A stretch of 64,000 nucleotides of DNA from Streptomyces inusitatus (GTDB lineage Bacteria; Actinomycetota; Actinomycetes; Streptomycetales; Streptomycetaceae). The DNA is taken from the NCBI RefSeq assembly GCF_014651115.1, contig NZ_BMWG01000014.1, positions 95,703 to 159,702 of the forward strand. Reading direction: 5' to 3'. Shown in pieces: positions 16,194 through 24,730 of this stretch (position 1 is the first letter of the stretch; every line of letters starts with the position of its first letter). The notes under the pieces were generated by a model. It did no database searches and had not been told where the DNA came from. It saw only the letters and a program-made list of their open reading frames with translations. Position numbers and translations under genes: made by a program.

Positions 16194-17087
16194 TCAGCGT
16201 ACGGGGGTGAAGTCGCGCGCCCCGATGAACTCCGGCCGGGGCACCGGTGCGGCGAAGGGCCGTACCGCCGCGTTCTCCACGCTGTTGAAGACGATGAAGA
16301 CATTGCTGCGGGCGTACGGGGTGATGTTGTCCCCCGAGCCGTGCATGCAGTTGCAGTCGAACCAGGTCGCCGAGCCCGCCCGGCCGGTGAAGAGCCGGAT
16401 GCCGTGCTCGTCGGCGAACCGCGTCAGCGCCGCGTGCGACGGGGTCCCCGCGTCCTGCATCCGGAGCGACTTCTTGTAGTTGTCCTTCGGCGTCCCGCCC
16501 GCGCACCCCAGGAACGTCCGGTGCGAACCAGGCATGATCATCAGCCCGCCGTTGGTGTCCCGGTTCTCGGTCAGCGCGATGGAGACCGAGACGGTCCGCA
16601 TGTTCGGCAGCCCGTCCTCGGCGTGCCAGGTCTCGAAGTCCGAGTGCCAGGAGAAGCCCGAGGCCCCGAAACCCGGCTTCACATTGATGCGGGACTGATG
16701 GACGTACACGTCCGAACCGAGGATCTGCCGTGCCCGGCCCACCACCCGCTCGTCGCGCACCAGGGCGGCGAAGACCTCGCTCAGCCGGTGCACATCGAAG
16801 ACCGAGCGCACCTCCTGGGAGGCGGGCTCCACGATCGCGCGCTCCCCGGCGCGTACGGCGGGGTCGGCGATCAGCCGGTCCATCTCCGCCCGGTAGAGCG
16901 CGACCTCCTCGTCGGAGATCAGCTCCTCGACGGCGAGAAAGCCGTCCCGCTCGTACTCCAGCAGCTCGGACCGGAGGATCGGCCCCGGCGCGCCCGGGGC
17001 CGACCAGACGACCGGGTCCAGCCGGGGGGTCACCGCCTCGCTCGTGCCTCGGGTCGGGTAGAGATCGGTGCGCGCTGCGGTGGTCAT
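16194..17087 (-). CDS. ectD: ectoine hydroxylase
   Basis: 297 aa. Fe(II)/2-oxoglutarate dioxygenase that converts ectoine to 5-hydroxyectoine. The iron ligands H148, D150 and H249 are visible in the EctD signature (FSWHSDFETWHAEDG) and in CNCMHGSG. Length and sequence match the family. It is the last gene of ectABCD, starting 2 bp after the ectC stop, so it is translationally linked. The stop lies only 4 bp from a strong bidirectional terminator. Confidence 0.96.
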   Translation of the reverse strand: MTTAARTDLYPTRGTSEAVTPRLDPVVWSAPGAPGPILRSELLEYERDGFLAVEELISDEEVALYRAEMDRLIADPAVRAGERAIVEPASQEVRSVFDVHRLSEVFAALVRDERVVGRARQILGSDVYVHQSRINVKPGFGASGFSWHSDFETWHAEDGLPNMRTVSVSIALTENRDTNGGLMIMPGSHRTFLGCAGGTPKDNYKKSLRMQDAGTPSHAALTRFADEHGIRLFTGRAGSATWFDCNCMHGSGDNITPYARSNVFIVFNSVENAAVRPFAAPVPRPEFIGARDFTPVR

Positions 17088-17089
17088 GC

Positions 17090-17488
17090 TCAGCCCTCCT
17101 CGGTGATCAGGGGATATACGCCGTTCTCGTCATGGTCCTCCCGCCCGGTGACGGGGGGATTGAAGACACAGACACAGCGGAAGTCGGTACGGGGCCGGAG
17201 AGTGTGGCGCTCATGGCCGTCCAGCAGATACATCGTGCCGGGGGAGATCACATGGATCTCGCCGGTCTCGTCGTCGGTGAGTTCGGCCTCGCCCGACACG
17301 CAGAGCACCGCCTCGATGTGGTTGGCGTACCACATCGACGTCTCGGTGCCCGCGTACAGCACGGTCTCGTGGAACGAGAAGCCGACCTTCTCCCGGGCGA
17401 GCACCAGACGCTTGCTCTCCCAGGTGCCGGAGGCGGACCTCACATGGCGTTCGGTGTTCTCGATGTCCCGCAATGAACGGACGATCAC
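17090..17488 (-). CDS. ectC: L-ectoine synthase
   Basis: 132 aa, the family length, from GTG 17488 (MIVRSLRDIENTERHV). A cupin-fold lyase that closes N-gamma-acetyl-diaminobutyrate to ectoine. Family motifs include TWESKRLVLA, FSFHETVLYAG, MWYANHIEAVLCV and GTMYLLDGHERHTLRP. The open frame continues far upstream through the ectB gene but only the GTG gives a normal EctC N-terminus. A TGTC-rich microsatellite lies in the 74-bp gap before it. Confidence 0.95.
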   Translation of the reverse strand: MIVRSLRDIENTERHVRSASGTWESKRLVLAREKVGFSFHETVLYAGTETSMWYANHIEAVLCVSGEAELTDDETGEIHVISPGTMYLLDGHERHTLRPRTDFRCVCVFNPPVTGREDHDENGVYPLITEEG

Positions 17489-17517
17489 GGTGCGATGCCG
17501 CCTTTCTCCCGTGGGTT

Positions 17518-17549
17518 TCTGTCTGTCTGTGTCTGTGTGTGTCTGTCTG
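17518..17549. repeat. TCTG/TG microsatellite between ectB and ectC
   Basis: A 32-bp run composed only of T, C and G in TCTG and TG units. It is the one simple-sequence repeat of this kind in the window and lies in the ectB-ectC gap, 30-60 bp before the ectC start on the minus strand, where it reads as a CAGA/CA tract. Confidence 0.85.
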
Positions 17550-17562
17550 CCGGTGTGGCCGC

Positions 17563-18831
17563 TCAGGCCGTTTCCCGGACGCAGCGGGCCAGGATCCGCA
17601 GCCCCTCGTCCAGCTCCTCGGGCGAGACGGTGAGCGCCGGGAGCAGCTTCACCACCTGGCTCTCCGGGCCCGAGGTCTCCAGCAGCAGCCCCAGCTCGAA
17701 GGCCCGGGCGCAGATCGCCGACGCCCGCGTCCGGTCGGTGAACTCCAGCCCCCACACCAGGCCCCGGCCCCGGAAGCGCGCGCCGGAACCGGTGTCCTCG
17801 GCGACGATCTCCAGCAGCGCCCGCTCGACCTGCTCGCCCCGGGCGAGGGTCTGCTTCTCCATCTGGCCGTCGGCCCAGTAGGCGTTCAGCGCCGCGGCGG
17901 CGGTCACGAAGGCGGGGTTGTTCCCCCGGAAGGTCCCGTTGTGCTCGCCCGGCTCCCAGATGTCCAGCTCGGGCTTGAAGAGACAGAGCGACATGGGCAG
18001 CCCGTAGCCGCTGATCGACTTCGACAGGGTGACGATGTCCGGGGTGATCCCGGCCTCCTCGAAGGAGAAGAAGCCGCCGGTGCGACCGCACCCCATCTGG
18101 ATGTCGTCCACGATCAGCAGCATGTCCTGGCGCTCGCACAGCGACTGGAGCGCCCGCAGCCACTCGGCCCTGGCGACATTGATGCCGCCCTCGCCCTGGA
18201 CGGTCTCCACGATCACGGCGGCCGGCTTGTTGAGCCCGGAGCCCTGGTCCTCCAGCAGCCGTTCGAACCAGAGGAAGTCCGGCACCCGGCCGTCGAAGTA
18301 GTTGTCGAACGGCATCGGGGTGCCGTGCACCAGCGGGATCCCGGCCCCGGCGCGCTTGAAGGCGTTGCCGGTGACGGCGAGCGAGCCCAGCGACATCCCG
18401 TGGAAGGCGTTGGTGAAGGAGACCACCGACTCGCGGCCCTTCACCTTGCGGGCCAGTTTGAGCGCGGCCTCGACCGCGTTGGTGCCGGTCGGGCCGGGGA
18501 ACATGACCTTGTACGGCAGATCGCGGGGGCGCAGCACGATGTTCTGGAACGCCTCAAGGAAGGCGCGCTTGGCGCTGGTGGCCATGTCCAGGCCGTGGGT
18601 GATGCCGTCGCGCTCGATGTAGTCGATCAGCGCGCGCTTCAGCACCGGGTTGTTGTGGCCGTAGTTGAGCGAACCGGCCCCGGCGAAGAAGTCCAGGTAG
18701 CTGTGGCCGTCCTCGTCGTGCAGACGGCTGCCCTGCGCGCGGTCGAAGACGGCGGGCCAGCCGCGGCAGTAGCTGCGCACCTCGGACTCCAGGGTCTCGA
18801 AGACGCTCAGGGCGGGCGGGGTGATGGTCAC
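17563..18831 (-). CDS. ectB: diaminobutyrate-2-oxoglutarate transaminase
   Basis: 422 aa, the usual length. A class III PLP aminotransferase converting aspartate semialdehyde to 2,4-diaminobutyrate, the first committed ectoine step. PLP residues are seen in VDDIQMGCGR (D242) and TLSKSISGYG (K271, Schiff base). It lies between ectA (53 bp gap) and ectC in the same direction. Confidence 0.96.
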   Translation of the reverse strand: MTITPPALSVFETLESEVRSYCRGWPAVFDRAQGSRLHDEDGHSYLDFFAGAGSLNYGHNNPVLKRALIDYIERDGITHGLDMATSAKRAFLEAFQNIVLRPRDLPYKVMFPGPTGTNAVEAALKLARKVKGRESVVSFTNAFHGMSLGSLAVTGNAFKRAGAGIPLVHGTPMPFDNYFDGRVPDFLWFERLLEDQGSGLNKPAAVIVETVQGEGGINVARAEWLRALQSLCERQDMLLIVDDIQMGCGRTGGFFSFEEAGITPDIVTLSKSISGYGLPMSLCLFKPELDIWEPGEHNGTFRGNNPAFVTAAAALNAYWADGQMEKQTLARGEQVERALLEIVAEDTGSGARFRGRGLVWGLEFTDRTRASAICARAFELGLLLETSGPESQVVKLLPALTVSPEELDEGLRILARCVRETA

Positions 18832-18884
18832 TGCGGTCTCCAGATGCGAGTCGGTCGGTGAGACGGATCGGCCGTGCGGATCCG

Positions 18885-19484
18885 TCAGATGGAGAGGGGG
18901 CCGATCCGGTACAGGACCTCCGGCTGGTGCGGCACGGCCGGCGGACCGCCGTCGGCGGAGCCCTCGGAGCCCTCGGAGCCCTCGGAGCCTTCGGATTCCT
19001 TCGGGAACAGCGCGCCGTCGAAGAGGACCTCTCGCTCCAGCGGCAGGCCATGGCGCTCGGCATAGGCGACGAAGAGCCGGTCGGAGGCGGTGTTGTCCGG
19101 TGTCACGGTGGTCTCCACCTCCCGTACGCCGCGCTCGCCGGCGACCCGGGCGGTCAGCGCGTCGAGCAGCGTCCCGGCCAGGCCCCGGCCCCGGTGCGCG
19201 CGGTCGACGGCGATCTGCCAGACGACGAGGGCCCTCGGGCGGTCGGGCCGGATGTATCCGGTGACGAAGGCGACCGGCTCGCCGTCCGGGTCCCGTGCCA
19301 CCAGCGAGGTGGCCGCGAAGTCACGGCACCACAGCAGATAGCTGTACGAGGAGTTGAGGTCCAGGACCTCGGAGTCGCGGGCTATGCGCCAGATCGCGGC
19401 TCCGTCCTCCACTCGTGGCGCTTCGATGGTCGTGAATTCGCTCGGGCGGTCGGCTCGTACAAGGTCTTCTTGTGCGGCGGTCAT
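18885..19484 (-). CDS. ectA: diaminobutyrate acetyltransferase
   Basis: 199 aa. A GNAT acetyltransferase that makes N-gamma-acetyl-diaminobutyrate. The family opening (RVEDGAAIWRIARDSEVLDLNSSYSYLL) and the acetyl-CoA loop (AHRGRGLAGTLL, residues 96-107) are clear. It is about 20 residues longer than most EctA proteins because of a Ser-Glu-Gly repeat near residues 164-176 that seems to be a strain- or lineage-level expansion between the GNAT core and the final PEVLYRIGPL. It is first in the operon; the promoter must lie in 19485-19735. Confidence 0.95.
   Translation of the reverse strand: MTAAQEDLVRADRPSEFTTIEAPRVEDGAAIWRIARDSEVLDLNSSYSYLLWCRDFAATSLVARDPDGEPVAFVTGYIRPDRPRALVVWQIAVDRAHRGRGLAGTLLDALTARVAGERGVREVETTVTPDNTASDRLFVAYAERHGLPLEREVLFDGALFPKESEGSEGSEGSEGSADGGPPAVPHQPEVLYRIGPLSI
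18957..18995 (-). repeat. 9-bp tandem repeat in ectA encoding (SEG)n
   Basis: Four tandem copies of a 9-bp unit plus a partial copy, coding for SEGSEGSEGSEGS. The copies are identical or nearly so at the DNA level, the pattern of recent slippage rather than old coding constraint. It is in frame, so copy number changes would not break the gene. Confidence 0.85.
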
Positions 19485-19735
19485 GCTTGAGCAATTTACC
19501 CAGCAAATTCGGAAAATGCATGGCCCGGGAGGGTTGGGTGAATCGCCTCCCTGTGTTATCGCGCGGGCAGGAGGGAGCCTTCAAGCGTGCAGCGTTTTAG
19601 GGTGCTTTGTGACGCATATAAGCCACTAAACGGTCACTGTGTGGGGTCGATCACATATGCGTGAAGCGCCTCTTCGCCTTGTTGGGGCTTTAGCGTTTGC
19701 GCCCGGAGAACCGGGGCAGACGAAGGGGTATATGC
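19485..19735 (-). promoter_or_regulatory. upstream region of the ectoine operon
   Basis: About 250 bp of unusually AT-rich DNA with no ORF. It contains an inverted repeat, TGACGCATAT at 19610-19619 and ATATGCGTGA at 19655-19664, 35 bp apart and matching in 9 of 10 positions. It is the most conspicuous structure in front of ectA and is a candidate operator, but it lies about 125 bp upstream of the gene. No clear promoter hexamers were assigned. Confidence 0.4.
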
Positions 19736-19771
19736 ATACGGGAAGCTGCCAGAAAAGACAGCTTCCCGTAT
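19736..19771 (-). terminator. hairpin terminator of the class V aminotransferase gene
   Basis: Perfect 13-bp stem (19736-19748 with 19759-19771) and a 10-nt loop, 42 bp past the stop of the minus-strand gene ending at 19814. It insulates the ectoine promoter from that gene. Confidence 0.85.
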
Positions 19772-19813
19772 TGATGAATTCAGTGGGCGTCAATTTCCTT
19801 CAATGATGCCGGG

Positions 19814-20914
19814 CTACGCCCAGGCCGCGGAGACCGCGAGCCCGGCCGCCGCCAGATCGACCTTCGCGCCCGTCTCCGCGAGGGCCCCGCCGAGCGCCGA
19901 CAGCGAGGAGCGCACCGCGCCCCGGGTCGCGTCCACCCCGTAGTGATTGACCCGGATCATCTCCCCGGACAGCGCCCCGCCGCCCGCGATCAGCGGCAGC
20001 GAGGGATCCGCCGCCAGCGCCCGCGCCACCAGCTCGGAGGCGTCCACCCCGGCGGGCGTGCGCAGCGTCGTCGCCACCGGGGCCGCGTCCCGGGCGTCGC
20101 GCACATACGGCTCCAGACCGCCGCCCAGCGCGGTGACACCCGCCCGGGTCGCGGCCGCCGCCGACGCGTGCCGGGCCAGCGTCGCCGCCAGGCCCTCCGC
20201 CTCGATCCGCTCCACGCAGGCCTGGAGCGCCAGCATCTCCAGCTGCGCGGGCGCGTGCGGCAGCGCCTTGCGGCCGGTGTCGATCCACCGCTCCTTCCAG
20301 TCCAGCAGCGAGAGATACGACCGCCGGGGCGCGGCCGGGTTCGCCGCGAACCGCTCCCAGGCGCGCTCGCTGACCGACACCGCCGACACCCCCGCCGGGC
20401 CGCCCATCGCCTTCTGCGCGCCGATCACGCACAGATCGACGCCCCACGCGTCCGGCAGCAGCGGCTCGGCGGCCACCGAGGCCACCGCGTCCAGCATGAA
20501 GAGCGCGCCGTGCCGCCGCACCACCTCGCCGATCTCGGCGACCGGGTTGGTGTTGCCCGTCGCCGCCTCCGCGTGCACCAGCGAGACGAAGTCGATCTCC
20601 GGGTGCTCGGCGAGCGCCCGCTCCACCTGCTCGGCGGTCACCGCGGTGTCGAACGGCACCGCCAGGTCCACCACCCGCGCGCCGCAGTCGCGCAGCCAGT
20701 TCCCGAAGGTCTGCCCGTACGGCCCGGTGACGACGTTCAGCGCGGTCGAACCCGGCCGAGCCCCGGAGCGGATGCAGCCTTCCAGCGGAAGCAGCGCCTC
20801 CCCCTGGGTGATCACCACATCCCGCTCGGTGTCCAGCAGGGCGGCGACCCGCTGTTCGATGCCCGCGAAGTGCGCGGCGGTCAGCGGGGGCAGATCCAGA
20901 AGCGGATGAGTCAC
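19814..20914 (-). CDS. class V aminotransferase (serine-pyruvate/alanine-glyoxylate type)
   Basis: 366 aa from GTG 20914 (GAAGG upstream). A fold-type I PLP enzyme with VVTGPYGQTFGNWLRDCG, LVHAEAATGNTNP, FMLDAVASVAAEPL and the Schiff-base lysine in VIGAQKAMGGPAG. The closest architecture is the alanine-glyoxylate/serine-pyruvate/aspartate-pyruvate group. It is divergent from an amidohydrolase; no pathway partner is obvious. The open frame runs on upstream but the start chosen is the first with a normal family N-terminus. Confidence 0.85.
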   Translation of the reverse strand: MTHPLLDLPPLTAAHFAGIEQRVAALLDTERDVVITQGEALLPLEGCIRSGARPGSTALNVVTGPYGQTFGNWLRDCGARVVDLAVPFDTAVTAEQVERALAEHPEIDFVSLVHAEAATGNTNPVAEIGEVVRRHGALFMLDAVASVAAEPLLPDAWGVDLCVIGAQKAMGGPAGVSAVSVSERAWERFAANPAAPRRSYLSLLDWKERWIDTGRKALPHAPAQLEMLALQACVERIEAEGLAATLARHASAAAATRAGVTALGGGLEPYVRDARDAAPVATTLRTPAGVDASELVARALAADPSLPLIAGGGALSGEMIRVNHYGVDATRGAVRSSLSALGGALAETGAKVDLAAAGLAVSAAWA

Positions 20915-21100
20915 GGTGGAGCCTTCTTCGGAATGGGTGGTCTCGGCCGGGCCTGTCCGGCCTCCGGCGAGCCTACCCACGCCCTCCCTCCCGGCGGGCC
21001 CCTGCCCACGACCTCCCTCCCGACAGCCCCGGCCCGCACCCGCCGACGGCCCCGGGCCCGCGCCCGCCGTCGCCGCCGGACCCCCTCGTACAGTGCCGGT

Positions 21101-22192
21101 ATGAGCGATCACACGGTGGTGCATGTGAAGGGGCGGGTGCTCGCGGGCCCGGCGGACGTACGGGACGAACTGTGGGTCGTCGGCGGGCGGATCACCTACC
21201 GCAGGCCGCCCGGGGCCGCCGACGGGATCACCGTGCGCGGCTGGGCGCTGCCCGGACTGGTCGACGCCCACTGCCATGTCGGCCTCGACGCGCACGGCGC
21301 GGTGGACGACGCCACCAGCGAGCGGCAGGCGCTCACCGACCGGGACGCGGGCACCCTGCTGATCCGCGACGCGGGATCGGCCGCCGACACCCGCTGGATC
21401 GACGACCGCGAGGACCTCCCGAAGATCATCAGGGCCGGTCGCCACATCGCCCGCACCCGCCGCTACATCCGTGACTACGCCCATGAGATCGAGCCGGACG
21501 ACCTGGTGGCGTACGTCGCCCGCGAGGCCCGGCGCGGCGACGGCTGGGTCAAGCTCGTCGGCGACTGGATCGACCGCGAGGCGGGCGATCTGACCGCCTG
21601 CTGGCCGCGCGGCGCGGTCGAGGCGGCGATCGCCGAGGCGCACCGGCTGGGCGCGCGGGTGACCGCGCACTGCTTCGCCGAGGATTCGCTCAGAGATCTG
21701 GTGGAGGCGGGCATCGACTGCGTCGAGCACGCCACCGGACTCACCGACGAGACCATCCCGCTCTTCGCCGAACGCGGGGTCGCCATCGTGCCGACCCTGG
21801 TCAACATCGCCACCTTCCCGGCGCTGGCCGACGGCGGCGAGGCGAAGTTCCCCCGTTGGTCGGCGCATATGCGACGGCTCCACGAGCGCCGCTACGACAC
21901 CGTCGGCGCGGCCCACGACGCGGGCATCCCCGTCTTCGTCGGCACGGACGCGGGCGGCTCGCTCGCCCACGGCCTGGTCGCGGCCGAGGTCGCCGAGCTG
22001 GTCAAGTCCGGGATCCCGCCCGTCGAGGCGCTCTCCGCCGCCACCTGGGGAGCCAGGGCCTGGCTGGGCCGCCCCGCGCTGGAGGAGGGCGCGCCGGCGG
22101 ACCTGGTGGTGTACGACACCGACCCCCGGGCCGACGTCCGCGCGCTGGCCGCGCCGCGCCGGATCGTCCTGAACGGGCGGATCGTGGGCTGA
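21101..22192 (+). CDS. metal-dependent amidohydrolase (imidazolonepropionase-like)
   Basis: 363 aa. The metal-binding motif DAHCHVG (near residue 57), a possible lysine ligand in VKLVGDW, H in TAHCFAED and CVEHATGL, and the catalytic Asp in VGTDAGGSL are all present, so the active site looks intact. The end (APADLVVYDTDP..LNGRIVG) is the usual amidohydrolase beta-sandwich. Members hydrolyse cyclic amides or act as prolidases; the substrate is not predictable. Divergent from the aminotransferase at 20914. Confidence 0.88.
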   Translation: MSDHTVVHVKGRVLAGPADVRDELWVVGGRITYRRPPGAADGITVRGWALPGLVDAHCHVGLDAHGAVDDATSERQALTDRDAGTLLIRDAGSAADTRWIDDREDLPKIIRAGRHIARTRRYIRDYAHEIEPDDLVAYVAREARRGDGWVKLVGDWIDREAGDLTACWPRGAVEAAIAEAHRLGARVTAHCFAEDSLRDLVEAGIDCVEHATGLTDETIPLFAERGVAIVPTLVNIATFPALADGGEAKFPRWSAHMRRLHERRYDTVGAAHDAGIPVFVGTDAGGSLAHGLVAAEVAELVKSGIPPVEALSAATWGARAWLGRPALEEGAPADLVVYDTDPRADVRALAAPRRIVLNGRIVG

Positions 22193-22579
22193 GAGCCGGG
22201 CCGACCGGGTCGACCGGGTCGGCCGGTCGCGCCAGGCCCGGCCGGTCGGCCACCGTTCTGTTGACCGGCCGTGACCTCCGGGTCCGGCCCCTCGTTGAAG
22301 CTCTTCCGCGTACGCCCCGCCGCTCGCCGAAGCTCCCCGCGTACGCCCCCGAAGCGGCCCGGCGCGCCCCCGCCACGCCGCGCCGACGGAGCCGCCGGGG
22401 AACACCCGTACCCCAGGAATCGAATACAGACCCGGAAACCCCCCTTTGGGGTGAACTAACCCCAGGTATCTGTCAGTTCACTCTCGGTGCGTAAAGATTC
22501 CGGTGTCTCAGTCGCCACCGGCCGCGGTCCCCTGCGGACGGCAGGGCGACGCCATGTCTCCCGTGGGGGTTCCACCACC
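22193..22579. other. intergenic region before the LAETG-anchored protein gene
   Basis: 387 bp without a credible gene. The first part has tandem ACCGGGTCG-type repeats (about 22206-22235) that may fold as a terminator. At 22447-22464 there is TGGGGT-GAACTA-ACCCCA, a 6-bp inverted repeat in an AT-richer patch that could be an operator or promoter-proximal hairpin for the downstream gene. Confidence 0.4.
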
Positions 22580-23539
22580 GTGAACAGCAACACCTTCCGC
22601 ATGCCCACGCGCCGCTGCGCCGCCGTCACCGCCGCCGCCGCGCTGGCCGCGTCGCCCGTGGCGATGGCAGGCCCGGCGCAGGCCACCGGGGGCGGCGCCG
22701 AGGGAAGGGCGGGCGCGGTCATCCTGCGCGCCGGACTCGAAGTGTCCCTGCTCGACAAGACCGTGCGGGTACCGCTCGCCGCCTCCCTCAACGCGGTGCG
22801 GGCCCCCGCCACCGCCGAGCGGACCACGCTGAGCGTCCAGCTGGACGGCGTCGACGGGGGCAGGCCCTTCTCGATGCTGCGCGCGGACGTCGCCTCCACC
22901 CGGGCGACCGCCGACAAGAAGCGGGCCGAGGGGTACGCCAATCTGGCGCACGCCCGGGTGCGGCTGCCCGGACTGCCGCTGCTCTCGCTCATCGAGGTGG
23001 AGAAGGCCACCTCCAAGGCGGTCTGCGAGACCGGCAGCCGGCCCGTCGCCGAGTCGAACCTCCTGGGCACGGTGAAGGTGCTCGGCAAGAGGGTCGCCCT
23101 CACCACCGGCGGCCCGACCCGGCTCCAGGTGCCCGGCGTCGGCGAGGTGACCCTCGACCTCTCCCACACGCACACCACCTCCCGGACCGCCGCCGCCACC
23201 GCCCTGAAGCTGAAGGTCGCGGTCAACCCGCTCAGCCTCAATGTCGCCGAGGTGAACGGCGCCGTCACCCTGGTCGAGGCGACCTGCGAATCGCCCAGGG
23301 CAGTGGCCCCGCGCACCCCGCAGGAGCCCGCGAAGGCGCAGCCGAGCGAGTCCGAGAGCGAGTCCGCGCCGGGCCTCGCCGCCCAGAGCGCCGGCGAGCG
23401 GCCCACCGAGAACCTCGCCGAGACCGGCGGCGACTCCGGCACCAAGTACCTCGCGATCGGCGCGGCGCTGCTGCTCGCCCTCGGCGGCGGCGCGATCGCC
23501 CTCGCCCGCGGCCGCGCCAAGGCCCGCGGCCGGGTCTGA
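22580..23539 (+). CDS. LAETG-anchored secreted protein (SCO1860 family)
   Basis: 319 aa from GTG 22580 (GGGGGT upstream); an ATG at 22601 is the alternative. A Sec signal peptide (about residues 8-37, ending GPAQA) leads to a beta-rich domain (about 50-235) with a conserved disulfide-type Cys pair (AVCETG, EATCESP). A Ser/Glu/Pro-rich stalk precedes the sorting signal LAETGG, a hydrophobic segment and a basic tail (RGRAKARGR). LAETG is the motif of Streptomyces class E sortases, so it should be covalently linked to the wall. Function unknown. From memory this family is named after SCO1860, next to the cob locus in S. coelicolor as here. Confidence 0.88.
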   Translation: MNSNTFRMPTRRCAAVTAAAALAASPVAMAGPAQATGGGAEGRAGAVILRAGLEVSLLDKTVRVPLAASLNAVRAPATAERTTLSVQLDGVDGGRPFSMLRADVASTRATADKKRAEGYANLAHARVRLPGLPLLSLIEVEKATSKAVCETGSRPVAESNLLGTVKVLGKRVALTTGGPTRLQVPGVGEVTLDLSHTHTTSRTAAATALKLKVAVNPLSLNVAEVNGAVTLVEATCESPRAVAPRTPQEPAKAQPSESESESAPGLAAQSAGERPTENLAETGGDSGTKYLAIGAALLLALGGGAIALARGRAKARGRV

Positions 23540-23590
23540 ACCGGGTCTGAACCACCTCGGCCCGGATCCCCGGCCCGGACCCCCGGGCAC

Positions 23591-23628
23591 GCGGCGGGCG
23601 GGAACCAGTCCCCGGCCCCGCCCGCCGC
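23591..23628. terminator. bidirectional hairpin terminator
   Basis: Perfect 12-bp stem (23591-23602 with 23617-23628) and a 14-nt loop between convergent genes (stops at 23539 and 23666). Confidence 0.75.
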
Positions 23629-23665
23629 GACACGGCCTGATCAGTCACCGTCAGACAGGCCCCAG

Positions 23666-24730
23666 TCAGCCGCCGACCACCGCCAGCGCCTGGTCCAGGG
23701 CCTGGAGGAAGCGGTTGGTCGTGACCCGGTCGCGCACCGCGATCCGCAGCCACCCCGGGCCGAGCCCGGGGAAGGTGTCACCGCGCCGCACCGCGAAACC
23801 GAGACAGCGCAACTGCTCACGGACCTCCGCTCCCCTTCGCACCTGGATCAGCACAAAAGGAGCCTCGGCCTCGGCCACGACCCGTACCTCGTCGAACTCC
23901 GCCAGCCCGGCCAGCAGATGCGCGCGCTCCACCGCGATCAGCCTGGCCGCCTGGTCCGCCTCCTTCAACGCGGCCGGACCCATACAGGCCTCAGCCGCCG
24001 CCAGCGCCGGAGTGGAGACCGGCCAGAGCGGCTGAGCCCGCTCCAGCGCCGCGATCGTCTCCGGATCGGCCATGACATAGCCGATCCGCAGGCCCGCGAG
24101 CCCCCAGGTCTTGGTGAGGCTGCGCAGCACCACCAGCCCCGGGACATCCGTACGGCCCGCCAGCGCCTCGGTCTCCTCGGGCACCGCGTCCATGAACGCC
24201 TCGTCGACCACCAGCAGCCGGCCGGGACGGGCCAGCGAGGCGATCTCCTCCGCCGAGTGCAGTACGGAGGTGGGGTTGGTCGGATTCCCGATCACCACCA
24301 GATCCGCCGACTCGGGCACGGCGGCGGGATCCAGCCGGAAGCCGTTCTCCTCGCGCAGCAGCACCCGGTCCACCTCGTGGCCCGCGTCCCGCAGCGCCGC
24401 CTCCGGCTCGGTGAACTGCGGATGCACCACCAGGGGATGGCGGACCGGCAGCGCACGCGCCAGCAGTACGAACGCCTCGGCGGACCCCGCCGTCAGCAGG
24501 ACCCGCTCCGGCGGCAGCCCGTGCCGCGCGGCGACGGCGGACCGCGCGGCACGGCCGTCCGGATAGGCGGCGAGCGAGGCCAGCGAGCCGCCGACGCACT
24601 CCCGCAGCCACTGCGGCGGAGTGTTCGCCCGGACGTTGACCGCGAGGTCGATCAGCAGGGCACCGGTGTCGCGTATCTCCGCGTCGCCGTGGTGGCGCAG
24701 GTCGTGTGGGCCGTCAGTGTGCATGAGCAT
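23666..24730 (-). CDS. cobC: CobC-type PLP-dependent enzyme (threonine-phosphate decarboxylase-like, Rv2231c family)
   Basis: 354 aa. A fold-type I aminotransferase-like protein related to HisC/CobD, with DLAVNVRANTPP, NPTNPTSVLH, VVDEAFMDAV and the PLP lysine in LRSLTKTWGLAGLRIGY. In B12 synthesis this family is assigned the threonine-phosphate decarboxylase step that yields aminopropanol phosphate. It is intact, unlike the gene immediately upstream, and its start lies inside the 3' end of the His-tail ORF (17 bp overlap), showing that it belonged to a coupled operon. Start 24730 or Met 24724. Confidence 0.85.
   Translation of the reverse strand: MLMHTDGPHDLRHHGDAEIRDTGALLIDLAVNVRANTPPQWLRECVGGSLASLAAYPDGRAARSAVAARHGLPPERVLLTAGSAEAFVLLARALPVRHPLVVHPQFTEPEAALRDAGHEVDRVLLREENGFRLDPAAVPESADLVVIGNPTNPTSVLHSAEEIASLARPGRLLVVDEAFMDAVPEETEALAGRTDVPGLVVLRSLTKTWGLAGLRIGYVMADPETIAALERAQPLWPVSTPALAAAEACMGPAALKEADQAARLIAVERAHLLAGLAEFDEVRVVAEAEAPFVLIQVRRGAEVREQLRCLGFAVRRGDTFPGLGPGWLRIAVRDRVTTNRFLQALDQALAVVGG

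Noticed and set aside
19639..19656. TGTG...TCACA-like sequence resembling a Crp site in front of the ectoine operon.
   Set aside because: It lacks the required spacing and central bases of the Streptomyces Crp consensus, and the larger inverted repeat is a better candidate.
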